Source of the DNA: Pseudomonadota bacterium
GTDB taxonomy: Bacteria > Myxococcota_A > UBA9042 > GCA-2863065
Length of the DNA stretch: 42,169 nucleotides
Direction: 5' to 3'
NCBI GenBank assembly: GCA_005776585.1
Contig: SXOX01000190.1
Location: 1-42,169, forward strand
Shown: positions 1-12,100 of the stretch, piece by piece
How the letters are laid out: each line of letters begins with the position of its first letter
How positions within the stretch are numbered: position 1 is the stretch's first letter
Notes under the pieces: model-generated
The model's input: only the letters and a program-made list of their open reading frames with translations
What the model was told of the DNA's origin: nothing
Database searches by the model: none
Position numbers and translations under genes: made by a program

Positions 1-109
1 AGGTAACGCTGGACGAACAAGCCGTCCTCCGCGCCGAACGAGCAGCTGTCGTTGCCGTCACCGTAGATCGGCTCAGCCGGGCAGTTCGGGTCGAAGCGAC
101 CGTCGCCAG
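1..109 (-). other. Start of dockerin-like pair B (cut by window edge)
   Basis: The last readable residues include YGDGNDSCSFGAEDGLFVQ, which aligns with the first calcium loop of dockerin A (YGDADDNCTFDVADPLTIQ). The second loop would lie outside the window. Confidence 0.7.
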
Positions 110-3100
110 CGACGATGGCCCGCGGCGTGGCGGGACCGATGTCCGTCAGACCGACGTTCACCGCCTTGGTGACCGTGCCGCCAATCGGAGTCTCCGACGT
201 GCCCTTCGTGGCCTTCGCCACGAACTCCACGTTGAAGATACGGATGCCCGCGCCAGTGCGCGCAGACGAGGTCGGTCCGATCTGGCCGTTGATGAAGATC
301 TTGCCGGGGACCGAAGACGCGTTCGCGTTGAACGTCTCGCCGCCCATATCGGCGCCAGACGTGACCTTGGACACGTCGAGCAGGGCCGGGTTGTACTCGA
401 CCGTGACGTCGAACGCGCCCAGCGCTGCGGCGCCGGTATTGATTCGACCGCCGAGGACGAACGTGGCGCTCGGGGCGCGGTCCTTGAAGGCAAGACCGGT
501 CTCGTCGCCGAGGTCGACGTCGCCAACCGCCGGCAGCAGGTTGCAGTCCACCGCGTACTCCGAGACGGGGTCGAACGCCGCGCCGGAGTCCACGCCCACG
601 GAGATGTCCGCCGTGAACTTCGTGCTGAAGTTGCCCCGGATGGTGGCGGTGCCGTCGGTGGCCATGGTGGCGCCGGCCGTGTTCGTGGAGCCGAAGGTCA
701 ACAGACCCGGGACCACCCTCGCTCCGTCAAAGCGCCGCCGCGTGCCATCCGCGAACGTGCCCCAGATCTCGGTCGTTGTGGTCCCGCTGTCCTTGATCCC
801 GCTGAACGTGGCGCCGCTCGCCGCCGTGAGCACGAGCGACGAAACGTTCTCGTTCGTGTTGTCGACCACGAAGTTCGAGAGGCGGAACGCTTGGGTCCCG
901 TTCACGAAGGTGACATCGATCGTCCCAGGCGCGGTGGCAGCCACGGTCACCGTGGAGGGAGTGAAGGTCAGCACACCCGTGAGCGGGGTCGACGAGCCGG
1001 GCACGACGGGGGTCACGACGGTCGCCGGGTGACCCGTGACGTCGCTGGTGCTGCCGTCCGAGAACGACATGATGACCTCGTACTTGGCGTCCTGCCGCGT
1101 CGCAGTGCCCTCGATCTTCGAGAGGCGCCGCTCTGCCACGCGGGGCAGCGTGGGCGTGTACGTCTCGAACACGTCTGCCGTGAGGCCGCTGGCCTTGACG
1201 ATCGTGATCGTCGCTTCGCCGAAGAGCGTCGGGTACAGCGCGACCGTGGCCCGGATCTTCGTCTCGCCGGAGTCGACGCCCGTCGAGGAGCAGACGAGGC
1301 CGGTGCAGGAGACGAGGTTGCTCGGATCCTGGCTCGCGTCGTCCAGGACGAGGTGCGGGCTCGTGGAGAAGTCGATGCTGCTGCCGTCCTCGTAGCGCAC
1401 GCGGACAGTCACGGTCACCGAGGTAGAGAGGCCCTTCACCGTCTTCGCAGGATCCGTCGCGCTCAGGGCCAGCGTGGCCCCTCCCGGGTTGATCTCGATC
1501 CCGGTTGCGGTCGGCAGCTTGACCTTCACGGAGGCCGAACCGGTCGCGACCGTTGTGGCCCCGTTCTTCAGTTCCGCGTTGGCGTTGGCGGTGCCGTCGC
1601 TGTTGGCGGTGAGGAGACCCGTGGCGGACGACGAGAACACTGTCGGGGCACTCGACGTCACGGTCACATTCGGGTCGTTCGTGAAGTTCATGCGGCTCGA
1701 GTCATTGAAGTTCGCGAACACCTGCACCTGGCAGGTCTCCAGGAACGTCTGCATGAGGCCCTTCACGGCGATGGTCAGGTCCGTCGCCCCGAGCTCGGGG
1801 GTCAGAGCAGGCGGATCCAGCTCCACGTTCTCGACGAGGCACGGCGCGATGACCGTCAGCGAGGTGACCGTGGCCTGCGAGCCCGTGTTCACCTGCAGGC
1901 TGCTCGTGGCCAGGGTGGTGCCGGTGGCGCCCTTGATGGTGATCGCGTAGTTGCCGGTGGTCGTCCCGGAGAACAGGCGCGACGTGGCGGTGTAGGTGAG
2001 CCCCGCGTCGGTGAAGACCGAGACTTGGTCCGTGATGTCGTGCAGCTGGTCGGCCGCGCCGTCGCGCCACCAGCTGACGAGGAACGCCAGCTTGGACGTC
2101 TGGACCTTGCCGCCGGGGTAGTTGGCGATGGTCTGGAGAATCGTGTCGGACAGCTTCACCTGGTACGACTTCGGCACAATCACGGCGATCAGCGTCGTCT
2201 TGACGAACGAGCCGCGGGTCGCGGTGACGGTGACCCACGCGCCATCGACCGAGCCGTTGTACGCGGCCTTGGCCACGCCCGAGGCGGACACAGACAAGAG
2301 CGATGCCTCAGACACCGCGTAGGTGGTGGGCGCCGACGCCCCGCCGCTGGTGGAGCTGTTCGACAAGATCACGGAGACGAGCAGCGAGGTGGAGTCGTCG
2401 GTGCCCGTGATGGGCGACCACGCATACAGCTCTGTGCGCGACGGCCGGATGAAGACACCGCGCTCCTCGACGCCCCGAGCGCGAACACGACCCAGGGGCT
2501 GCGTCCCATCGGCGTCGCTGAACCGGACGTCGGTGTTCGACGCCAGGTTGACCTGGTTGGCGTCGGTCAGGGTGACCGTCTTGGCTGTGATGTTAGTGAC
2601 GACGCCCGCCGTCATGCCGCTCAGCGCGCGCATGGTGATGTTCGCCACGTGAACGAGCGCCTCGCGCCCGTGGGCGTGACCAAGGTCGTACGCGACGGCG
2701 TTGATCTTCAGGCCGCCGGAGACGTTGGCCGCAGAGATGTTGTGGACCGGGGCGCTGAACGCTCCGGAGGCTGCTCCGGCGGTGACGGTGTCGACCGACA
2801 GCTTCGCCGGATCGAACGTCAGGGAGATGTCGTACGCGCCAAGCTGACGGAGCGCGGTATTCACGACGTAGACCGGGACCACGAAGGTCTGGCTCGAGGA
2901 GACGCTGGCGTCCCACAGCGGGCTCTTCGGCAGGTCCATTCGAACCGTGAAGTCCGACAGCGTAACGGCTGCGGGCTGCGCGACCAGGGTGATCGTGTCG
3001 GTCACCGCCGAGAGCGTCCCGGTGGTCGCCGACACCGTCGCGAGACCCGCCGAGGCGAAGCCACCCGTTGGGATCGTGACCAGAACGTCGCACTCGCCGC

Positions 3101-6100
3101 CAGCCGAGGTGTTGCAGTCCAGCGTCTGGACACCCGTGGGCGCCGTCACCGTCACGGAGACGACGGTGTTCGACGGCACGGGTCGCTTCCGATTGTCGAG
3201 AACCTGGAAGTACACACGCGTCGAGTTCCGGTCGACGTACAGCGTCTTGCTCGCCACGACCATCTCCAGCGTGGCGGGCCCAAGGGCGCCGATAGACCAG
3301 GGCGCGGCCGGCGAAGACGGGTTCACCTCGGCCCACGACGTGCCCGACGTGTTCGGGTTGGCGAAGCCGAAGTACTTCTGCGTGTAGGTGCCGTCGCCGT
3401 TGTCGGTGACGATGTTCGACGCGTGGTTGTCGCTGATGAAGTACGTAACCTCGGCGCCCGACTGACCGGGGCTGACGATGGAGCATGGTGCCTCGTCCGT
3501 GGACGAGTCACAGTCGTTGTCGATGGAATCCTCGCAAGCCTCGGACAACACGGGCGCAGTGCAGCCCACGAAGACGCCATTGTCGCAAGTCTCGGTGCCG
3601 GGCTGGCCGCAGGCGTTGGTGCAGGGCTGGGTGACGCCCTCGTCGACCTGACCGTCGCAGTCGTTGTCTTTGCCGTCACAGACCTCGGCGGTCCCACTCG
3701 TCGCCGTCCACGCCGTAGCGCTGGTGCTGGAGATGCAAGCCTGGCAGGCGCTGGTGGGGTTGACGGTGCCATCGGCGTAGCACGACCCAGAGATCAGGCA
3801 GAAGTTGGGCTGGGTAGCGTGGCTACAGCCGGTCGGCAGACACGTCGAGGTGGTGCACGTGAGGCCGTCGTCGCAGAGCTCGTCCTTCGGCGTGTTCACC
3901 GCGATGCCGGGCTCCTGACAGGTGTCGACCGTGCAGGCAACGTTGTCGTTCGCGTCGAACGAAACGCCCGGCGTACAGCCGTCCGTGGGGTGACACGTCT
4001 CGAGCCCGTTGCAGGCGAGTGCGTCGCGGCAGGCCATGTCATCGGGCGTGTGCGTGAACGTGGCCGCGCCTCCGGAGATGGCCGGCTCGACGCACTCGTC
4101 GATCGTGCAGCTGAGCGTATCCGCGGCGTCCAGCGCCGTTCCGGACTTGCAGCCCTGAACCGCGTCGCAGGTCTCGGTACCGGTGCACAGCTTGTTGTCG
4201 CTGCAGCTGGCGTCGCTGATGCACGCGCAGCACTGCGGCGCCGACTGCTCGGTGGCGCCATTACAGAACTTGTCGGCGCAGAGCTGCGCCGAGCAGTCCA
4301 CCGCCTGCACCGAGCTCGAGCACGCCGAGTCATTGTCGACAAGGTCCGACGAGCACTTCGACGAGGTGCACAGGGCCTTCTTCTCTTTGCCCTGGCACGT
4401 GGCGGGCACGTCGCAGGTCGGAGCGGCCGCGAAGGCGCCACAGTTGTCCACGGCACCGCAGCACGTCGGGTTGGTCCCGTCGTTCGTACAGCAGAAGCCG
4501 TTGTTGCAGTAGTTGCTCTGGCAGTCCGTGGCCTCGTCGCAAGCGGAGCCGTCCACGAGGTCTGCCGTGCAGCCCTCGGGATCGCAGTGGCAGCTGGCCT
4601 TGCACTGGCCGTCCACCGAGCACGCCGTCGGGCACGTCGGCTCCGACTGGCTCACACCGGCGGTACACGCCACATCCAGATAGCAGCCGCAGTCGAGTCC
4701 ATTCGCCGAAGTGCAGCCGGAGTCGTCGTCGCCCGGGAGCGACCCACACTTGAAGGACGTGCAGGTGGCGTTGCTGCGCGTGCCCTGACACTTCGACGGC
4801 GTGACGCACACCGGGGCAGAGCTGTAGGAGGCCGGGCAGTCGGTGCCGCCCGCGCAACAGTCGCCGGTGGGTCCGTCGCAGCAGAAGCCGTTCTTGCAGT
4901 AGTCCGAGAGGCAGTTCGCATTCGCCGTGCACGGCGAGCCGTTGCCAACCTTGCCGAGGCACACCCCACCCGTGCAGCTGCAGTCGGAGCAGTCCGAAGA
5001 GGTGACGCACGACGCGGCACACTCCGGAGCGACCTGGTCCGCGCCACCGGTGCAGGCCACCGCGGGATAACACCCGCAGGTCTTGGCCTGGCCTACGCAT
5101 GCCGTGTCGTTGTCCACCACCTGTGAGCCGCACGTGAAGTCGACGCAGCTGGCCGCCTTCTCCGAGCCCTGGCAGGACGTCTGGCTATTGCACTTCGGCG
5201 CCTCGGTGAAGCTGGCCGGACACGCGCTGGCCGTGGTGCAGCAGCTCCCGCTATTGCAGCAAATCCCGCTCTCGCAGTAGTCCGAGACGCACATCCCGAC
5301 ACGGCCGCAGGTCAGACCGTTGTTCTTGTCTGGCACGCAGGTGTTGGTGTTGCCCGTACCGGTACCGGCGTCGCAGTACGCCACGGCGTCGCACTTGCCG
5401 TCCGAGGCAGCCGCGTCCACCGCTCCAGCGACCTCCACGCGACAGTTCGTGGAGCACGTAGGCGCGGTCTGCTCCGTCGCACCATTGCACTTGGCGGGCG
5501 CGAAGTTGCCGCAATCTTTTGCGACCGTGTTGGCGTCGCAGCCGCTATCGTCCGGCGCCTGAACGGATCCGCACTGGTTCGCGCTACACACCTTATCGGT
5601 TCGGAAGCCCTCGCACTGGGTTGCGTCCGAGCAGGTGGCAACAGATGCGTACGAGGACGGGCAGTTCGCGGCCACCTGGCAGCAGTCACCCGTGGCGCAG
5701 CAGTAGCCGTTCTGGCAGTGCCCGCTCTGGCAGGCGTTGTCGCCCGTGCAAGCCTGGCCATCCGGGAGCTTCGACGTGCAGCCGCCGCCGCCGCAGTAGC
5801 AGCTGCCGCTATCGCACGCGGAGTCCGAGGAGCACGTGGTCGGGCAGCTGGGGATCGGCTGATCCACGGCCGCGCTGCACGTGATGGACTGGTAGCAGCT
5901 GCAGGTGTTGGCGACCTGACCGGCGCAGCCCGAGTCGTCGGTGAGCGTGGACGAGCCGCAGATGCTGCCGGTGCAGACCTTGCCGACGCGTGAGCCCTGG
6001 CAGTTGGCCGGGTCATCGCAGTTGGCCGGGCCTTCGAAGCTGGCCGGGCAATCCGTGGCCACACCGCAGCAGGACTGACCCGAGACGCCGCCGCAGCAGA

Positions 6101-9100
6101 ACCCGTTGGAGCAGAAGCCCGACGCGCACTCGATGGCGTTGGTGCAGACGCCGCCGTCAGCCGCGAGCTCGCCCAGGACGACCTGACCCGTGAACGAGCC
6201 GCCGGTGGAACCCGCAGCGTCGATGAAGATGTAGTGGGTGCCAGCCCCGAGCTGTACGTCGAGGCTCTCCGTGCTGCCCACGGCGCCGCCGTCGGTGCAC
6301 TGCGTCTGCGTGGCGCCAGTCCCGCACGCGACGCTCGTCCCGGTGCGTGAGTAGAGGACCGTGTCGAGCCCCGCGCCCGACGCTGTGACCGTCACGCGAC
6401 GCTTCTGGTTGAGCTTGACCTTGTAGACCTTGTCCGGCGCGCCCGCGCCGCCGCAGCTGCCGAAGTAGCTGTTGTCGAGGCAGGCCGTGTCGCCGTTGAT
6501 GCCGATCGACTTGGTCCCGCCGGCCGCCATACCGGTGCCCGTGCCCGGGAAGTCGATCTCGTTCACCCAGATCCCGGGCTGTCCGCTCGGCAGCGGGTGG
6601 AAGCTGTTGACCGTGATCTTCACCGAGGCGGTGTTCTTCGGGGCAATCTTGACCGTTCCGATCTGCGCATTGGTGAAGGTCACGTTCTGCGACGAGCCGT
6701 CCGAGAACGTCAGGGTCGCGTCCTTGACGTAGGCCGCGCGACGAGTGGGCGTCACGAGCGTAGACATCAGGGTGCTCAAGAGCTCCTGATGCAGGTGAAC
6801 CTCGTTGATCGTGACCGTGGAGCCGAAGGCGATCTGCGCCCAGGCGCCGAAGGGCGAGATGTCGTACTTCGGCGACCAGAAGTCCTTCGAGCTGCCAGAG
6901 ACCGCTGGCGTGCCCGCGTACTTGCAGTCGTACATGTAGGCGGCGAGGCCGGCGTCAGGAGTCCATTGCGTGGACTGCGTGCTGGTCCAAGCCGTCTTCG
7001 TCGTGCCCACCGGGCAGCTCGAGAGCGGCGTGGCGTTCCCAATGCCCGTGTCGTCTCCGAGGTCGACGGCGTTGCTGCAGGTGTTGCCGAGCTTGACGTC
7101 CGAGTCGGTCGCGGTGACCGCCACCTGAACGCCGCGAAGGAACCCGGAGTCGCCCGGCTTCGTGTCGCACACCTCGACGGTGTAGATGCCGTTCGGTGCG
7201 TCGCCCTCTGCGCGACAGAAGTCCGCGGGGAAGGACACGCCATACGTGTTGAACGCGTCGTCGTTGAGTCCACCCTGATTCTGGAGGAGGGTGAACTGGT
7301 CGCCCGTGGGCGACGTGAGCTTGACCGTGAGGTCGCCGGCGGCCGCGTGGTCCAGCTCGACCTTGACCGACAACTTCTGGACGTACTTCGTCGTCCCAGC
7401 GTTGATCGTGAGCTGCTTGGTGATGCAGCCGAGCGTGTTGGAGATCGGCTCGGCGATCACCCCTGTGGTGGCGCGGACGCAGCTGCCGGCCGGGCAGATC
7501 AGGGTGCACGTACCCTGGCCTGCGCCGTTGATACCGCCGACGCAGGCGTCCTCGCTGCCGCAGACATCGTCGCCGGCGTTGAAGGCGTGAGTTCCGCCAC
7601 AGGCCGTACCGGCGCAGCTGGCGACCTTTCCGCTATTGCTGCACGCGCCCGCCCCGCCGGTCGCTGCCGAGTCGCAGACGTCCGCGGTGCAGGGGTTGCC
7701 GTCGCTACAGCTCGGCGGCGTGCTGTCCTGGCAGCCGCTCGTGGTGTTGCAGACCTCAGCCCCGTTACAGAGCTGACCGTCATCGCAGACCGCGTTGTTG
7801 GCGACATGGGTGACCTGGTCGATGCCCTCGTCACACGCGTCCACGGTGCACGCGACGTTGTCGTTGGTGACCGGGATCGAGCCCGCCTGACAGCCGTTGT
7901 TGACATCGCACGTCTCGGTGCCGTCGCAGAACACGTTGTTCTGGCAGAGCGCGTCATCCGGGGAGTGCTCAATGGAGTCCGTTGTCTCGTTGCAGCTGTC
8001 GATGGTGCACGTCACGCCGTCGGTGGTGGCCGGGGCGGTGCCGGACTGACAACCGCTTGTGGCGCTGCAGACCTCGGTGCCGTTGCAGTACGCGCCGTCC
8101 GAGCACGCTGCGTGGTTCACCGCGTGGAGGATGGTGTCACCCACCTCGTCGCAGGTGTCTGTTGTGCACTCGACGTTGTCCGACAGACCCAGCGCGAACG
8201 TGTGGCTGCCGGAGATGTGCTTGAAGTTGTCGACCGTGAGCGTCCCGTTCGTCCCGTTGGTGCCGCAGGTGGCGCGAACGCGGAACTTGGCGGCAGAGGT
8301 GCCGACGCAACCGGTGCAAGTGAACGAGCCTCCGGCCCCAGGAGCGGTCATCGTCAGGTTGGTGCCCGAGCGCTTGAACGTGTAGCCGCCGAGCATCTGC
8401 CCGAAGCCCGTCCGGAAGTTGAGCCCATTAGCGAAGGCGGCCTCGGAGGCCGGCGACGCGCCGAAGCCGTTGTAGTAGGTCCAGCCGAACTGGGTGGAGC
8501 CGTCGAAGCCGAAGATCTCCATCGTGCAGTCGGGCTCCGCGCCCAGCGTCTTCAACTGGACGCTGAACTCGAAGTCGCCCGTGTACTGCCAAGAGGTGGT
8601 GAGCGTGCCCTCGGACTCGAACAGCGAGCTGACGATCGCCGTGCCCGGCGCGCCGGTCACCGAGCCCGAGCTGCTGGTGGCCCAGAGCTCCGTGTTCAGA
8701 GTGACCGACTGGAAGTCGTCCGACGGCCGCACCAAGCAGTCGAAGTCCGCCGCGGTGGAGCACACGTCCGGCCCGTCGCAGAACTTCCCGTTGTTGCAGA
8801 TCGCGTTGTTCGGGATGTGCGTGACCTGCTTGAGCGCCTCGTTACACGAGTCGATCGTGCAGACCTTGCCGTCATCCGCGGCGGGCGACGCGCTCGGCTG
8901 ACATCCGAGGAGCGCGTTGCAGACCTCCGTGCCGTTGCAGTACACGCCGTCCGAGCACGGCGTGTGGTTCGGCGTGTGCACGATCGCGTCGGTGATCTCG
9001 TCGCAGCTGTCGACGGTGCACGTGATCCCGTCGCTCGTGTCCACCGCGCTGCCCGCCTGACAGCCCGACGTGACGTTGCAGGCCTCCACCCCGTCACAGT

Positions 9101-12100
9101 ACTGCCCGTTGTCGCAAGCCGCGCTGTTGGCGGTGTGCACGACCTTGTCCAGGGCCTCATCGCAGAAGTCATCGGTGCAATCGACGCCGTCGCCGAGGAG
9201 CGGAGAGGCGTGGACACAGCCCGTGCCGAACACGGCGTCAGGATGCGTGGGCTCGCAGGTGTCTACGCCCGTGCAGTAGAGGCCGTCGTCGCACAGCGCG
9301 TTCGACGCGGTGTGCGTGACCGTGTCGTTGGCCTCGATGCAGGTGTCGACCGTGCACGTAGAGCCATCGTCGTAGCCGGCGGGCTGGGCGGGGATCGCTT
9401 GGGTGCAGCCAAGGCCGGCGGCGCAGATCTCGACGCCGTTGCAGTACAGGTTGTCGCTGCAGGCATTGTCGTCCGGCACGTGCTGGACGCTGTCCGTGGT
9501 CTCGTCGCAGTAGTCCGTCGTGCACGGGATGTTGTCGTCCGTGGGGTCCGGCGGGCTGGCGCGGCAACCGGTGGTGGCGTTCGCCAGCGGCGAGCTCGGA
9601 TCGCAGGCCTCCACGCCGTTGCAGAAGGTGTTGTCGCCGCAGGTGGCGTGATTCGCCGTGTGCTCGACCGAGTCCGTGGTCTCGTTGCATTCGTCGACGG
9701 TGCAGGCCACGCCATCCGTGAGGACCGGATCCGCTCCGTCCACGCAGCCGGTAGCCGAGTTACAGGTCTCGACGCCGTTGCAGTAGAGCCCGTCGTTGCA
9801 TTGCCGCGTGGACCCAGCGCAGAGGCCGGCGCCGTCGCACTTGTCGGTGACGGTGCACTCGTTGCCGTCGTTGCAGTCCACGGTCGTGTCGAGGTCCTGC
9901 AAACTGCAGAGCCCGTTGCCCGGGTTGCAGGTGTTCTTCCGGCACTGCGTGTCGTTGGCGGTGGGGCAGACCACCGCCGTGCCCGCAGCGATGGAGCAGA
10001 CGCCCGACTGGCAGGTGTAGGCGGCGTCGCAGAGATCGCCGTCAGCGTTCAGGAAGTCGCAGTCCGCATCGGTGGAGCACGCCCCGCAGATGTTGACCAT
10101 GGCGCACCCGCCGCCAGTGCAGGTGTTCTTGAGGCAGAGGGTGTCGCCGGAGGGATCACAAGACGGCACGCCGCTATAGTCGGTCTCACAGAGGCCGCCC
10201 TGGCACGTGAGCGTGCCGGTGCAGATGTCGCCGTCGTCATAACCCGCGCAGTCGGCGTTATTGGTGCACTGACACGCGATTGGATCCGGGATGCCCACGC
10301 ACTTCCCGCCCGTACAGGTGCTATCGGCGGTGCAGGAGTTGTTGTCGTCGCACTTCACCGAGTTGTTGTTGTTGACGCAGCCCTTCTTGGCCGGGAGGCA
10401 GTAGTCGGTGGTGCACAGGTTGTTGTCGTTGCAGAGCGACGCGTCCGCCGTGTGCGTGAACGAGTCCGTGGCCTCGTTGCAGACGTCCTTCGTGCAGTCG
10501 ATGCCGTCAGACCCGTAGGGTGCGGTGCCGCCCACGCATCCCGACGTGGCGCTGCAGGTCTCCGTGCCGTTGCACCACTTGCCGTCGGTGCACTTTGAGT
10601 CCGTCGGCGCGTGGTCGACGCGGTCTTGGGCCTCGTTGCAGGTGTCCACCGTGCACGCGATGTTGTCGTCGACGGGGCGCGGGCCCGTGGAGGCCACGCA
10701 ACCCGTGGCCGTGCACCGCTCGTCGCCGTTGCAGTAGGACGAGTCGGCGCAGTTGGGATCGTACGGGGTGTTCGAGACGCCGGTGACCGCATTGCAGGTG
10801 TCGACGGTGCAAGCCACGCCGTCGGACAGCGTCGGGGCGTTGTTGTCAGACTTGCAGCCCACGCCCACCTGACAGCTCTCCGTGCCGTTGCAGGCATTGT
10901 TGTCGGAGCAGTTCTTCGCTGTACCGACGCACTGACCCGAGCCGTTGCAGGTGTCGTTCTCGGTGCAGACGTTCCCGTCCGTGCATCCGAAGCCGGTCTG
11001 CGCCGCCTGGCTGCACGTGCCGTTGCTCGGATTGCAGGTGTTCTTCGAGCAGGCCGTGTCGCCCGCTGTACTGCATGTCACCGGGGTGCCGGCGATGATG
11101 GTGCACTTGTTCCCCTGGCACGCGTATAGACCTGCGCACTTGTTGGTCTCGTACTGGTCGCAATCGGAGTCGGTGTTGCAGTCGTTGCACGCAGGGTTGT
11201 ACGTGGTGGACCCGCAGGTCCCTGCGGTGCACGTGTAGTTCATGAGACACGCCGCAGCGTTCTTGGGCGTACAAGCCGTGCCCTCGAGCGCCTCGTAGGC
11301 GTGGACGCAGCCGTTGATCGTGCAGCTGTCCACGGTGCACGGGTTGTTGTCGTTGCACTTCCCGCTGTCGAGGCTGGGCTCGACCGAGTTCGTCGACTCG
11401 TTGCACCCATAGGTGACACATGCGTTGCCGTTCGGGATGGACGGCACGGACCCGCCAAGCGTGAGACAGCCGTTGTTCACGTCGCAGTACTGCGTGCCGT
11501 CACAGTAGTCACCGTTCTCACACGCGGTGTTGTTCGCCGTGTGGGTGATCGTGTCCGTGGCCTCCACGCAGGCGTCCGTTGTGCACGGGATGTTGTCCGA
11601 GGTGTTCGGGTCGGTGCCATCCTGACAACCGGCACCCACCTTGCACCACTCAGCGCCGTTGCAGTACAGCGCATCCGCGCACTTGGTGTCGTCCGGAGAG
11701 CCGGCGCAGCCGTGGTTACCGTTGCAGCGGTCCGAGGTGGTGCACGCGATGCTGTCGTCGCAGACGGTGCTGGTGTCTTGCGCGATCATGACGCAGGCGC
11801 CCGTACCGGTCTGGCAAGCGACCTTCGAGCAGGTGCTGTCGTTGGCCTTGCTGCAGTTGATGATGGTGGAGGTGTCCAGCACGCATCGGTGCGCGGCGCA
11901 GTGGAGTGTGCCGTTGCAGCGGTTGCCGTCTTCGTAGCCCGCGCAGTGACTGTTTTGCGTGCACTCGCAGGGCTCAGCGTAAGCCGTGCCGCGGCACACA
12001 CCGGTCGTACAGGTGTCTGTGTGCGTGCAGAAGTTACTGTCGTCGCAGGAGTTGCTGTTGTACGCGAACTCGCACAGACCGGTGGCGGGGTTGCACGAGT

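Larger units (their letters stand above)
1..3800 (-). repeat. Module B: second copy of module A, truncated by the window edge
   Basis: The module opens with CLISGSCYADGT and two MopE-type motifs, CDGKDNDCDGQVDE (about 3630-3690) and DSIDNDCDSSTDE (about 3485-3542). Ig-like, cohesin-like, Big2-like, cohesin-like and dockerin-like segments follow in the same order as module A. From CLIS to the dockerin Tyr the length is 1,245 codons, against 1,249 in module A. The module runs off the left edge inside its dockerin. Confidence 0.85.

Noticed and set aside
891..5126. 1,411-codon plus-strand open frame
   Set aside because: It is antisense to the giant gene in the same codon boundaries, is dominated by Arg/Ala/Gly/Val, and has no recognisable domain or Shine-Dalgarno site.
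6597..10598. 1,333-codon plus-strand open frame
   Set aside because: It is an antisense shadow in the same register, while the minus strand there shows P-domain 3, discoidin-like, PPC-like and Cys-array sequence.
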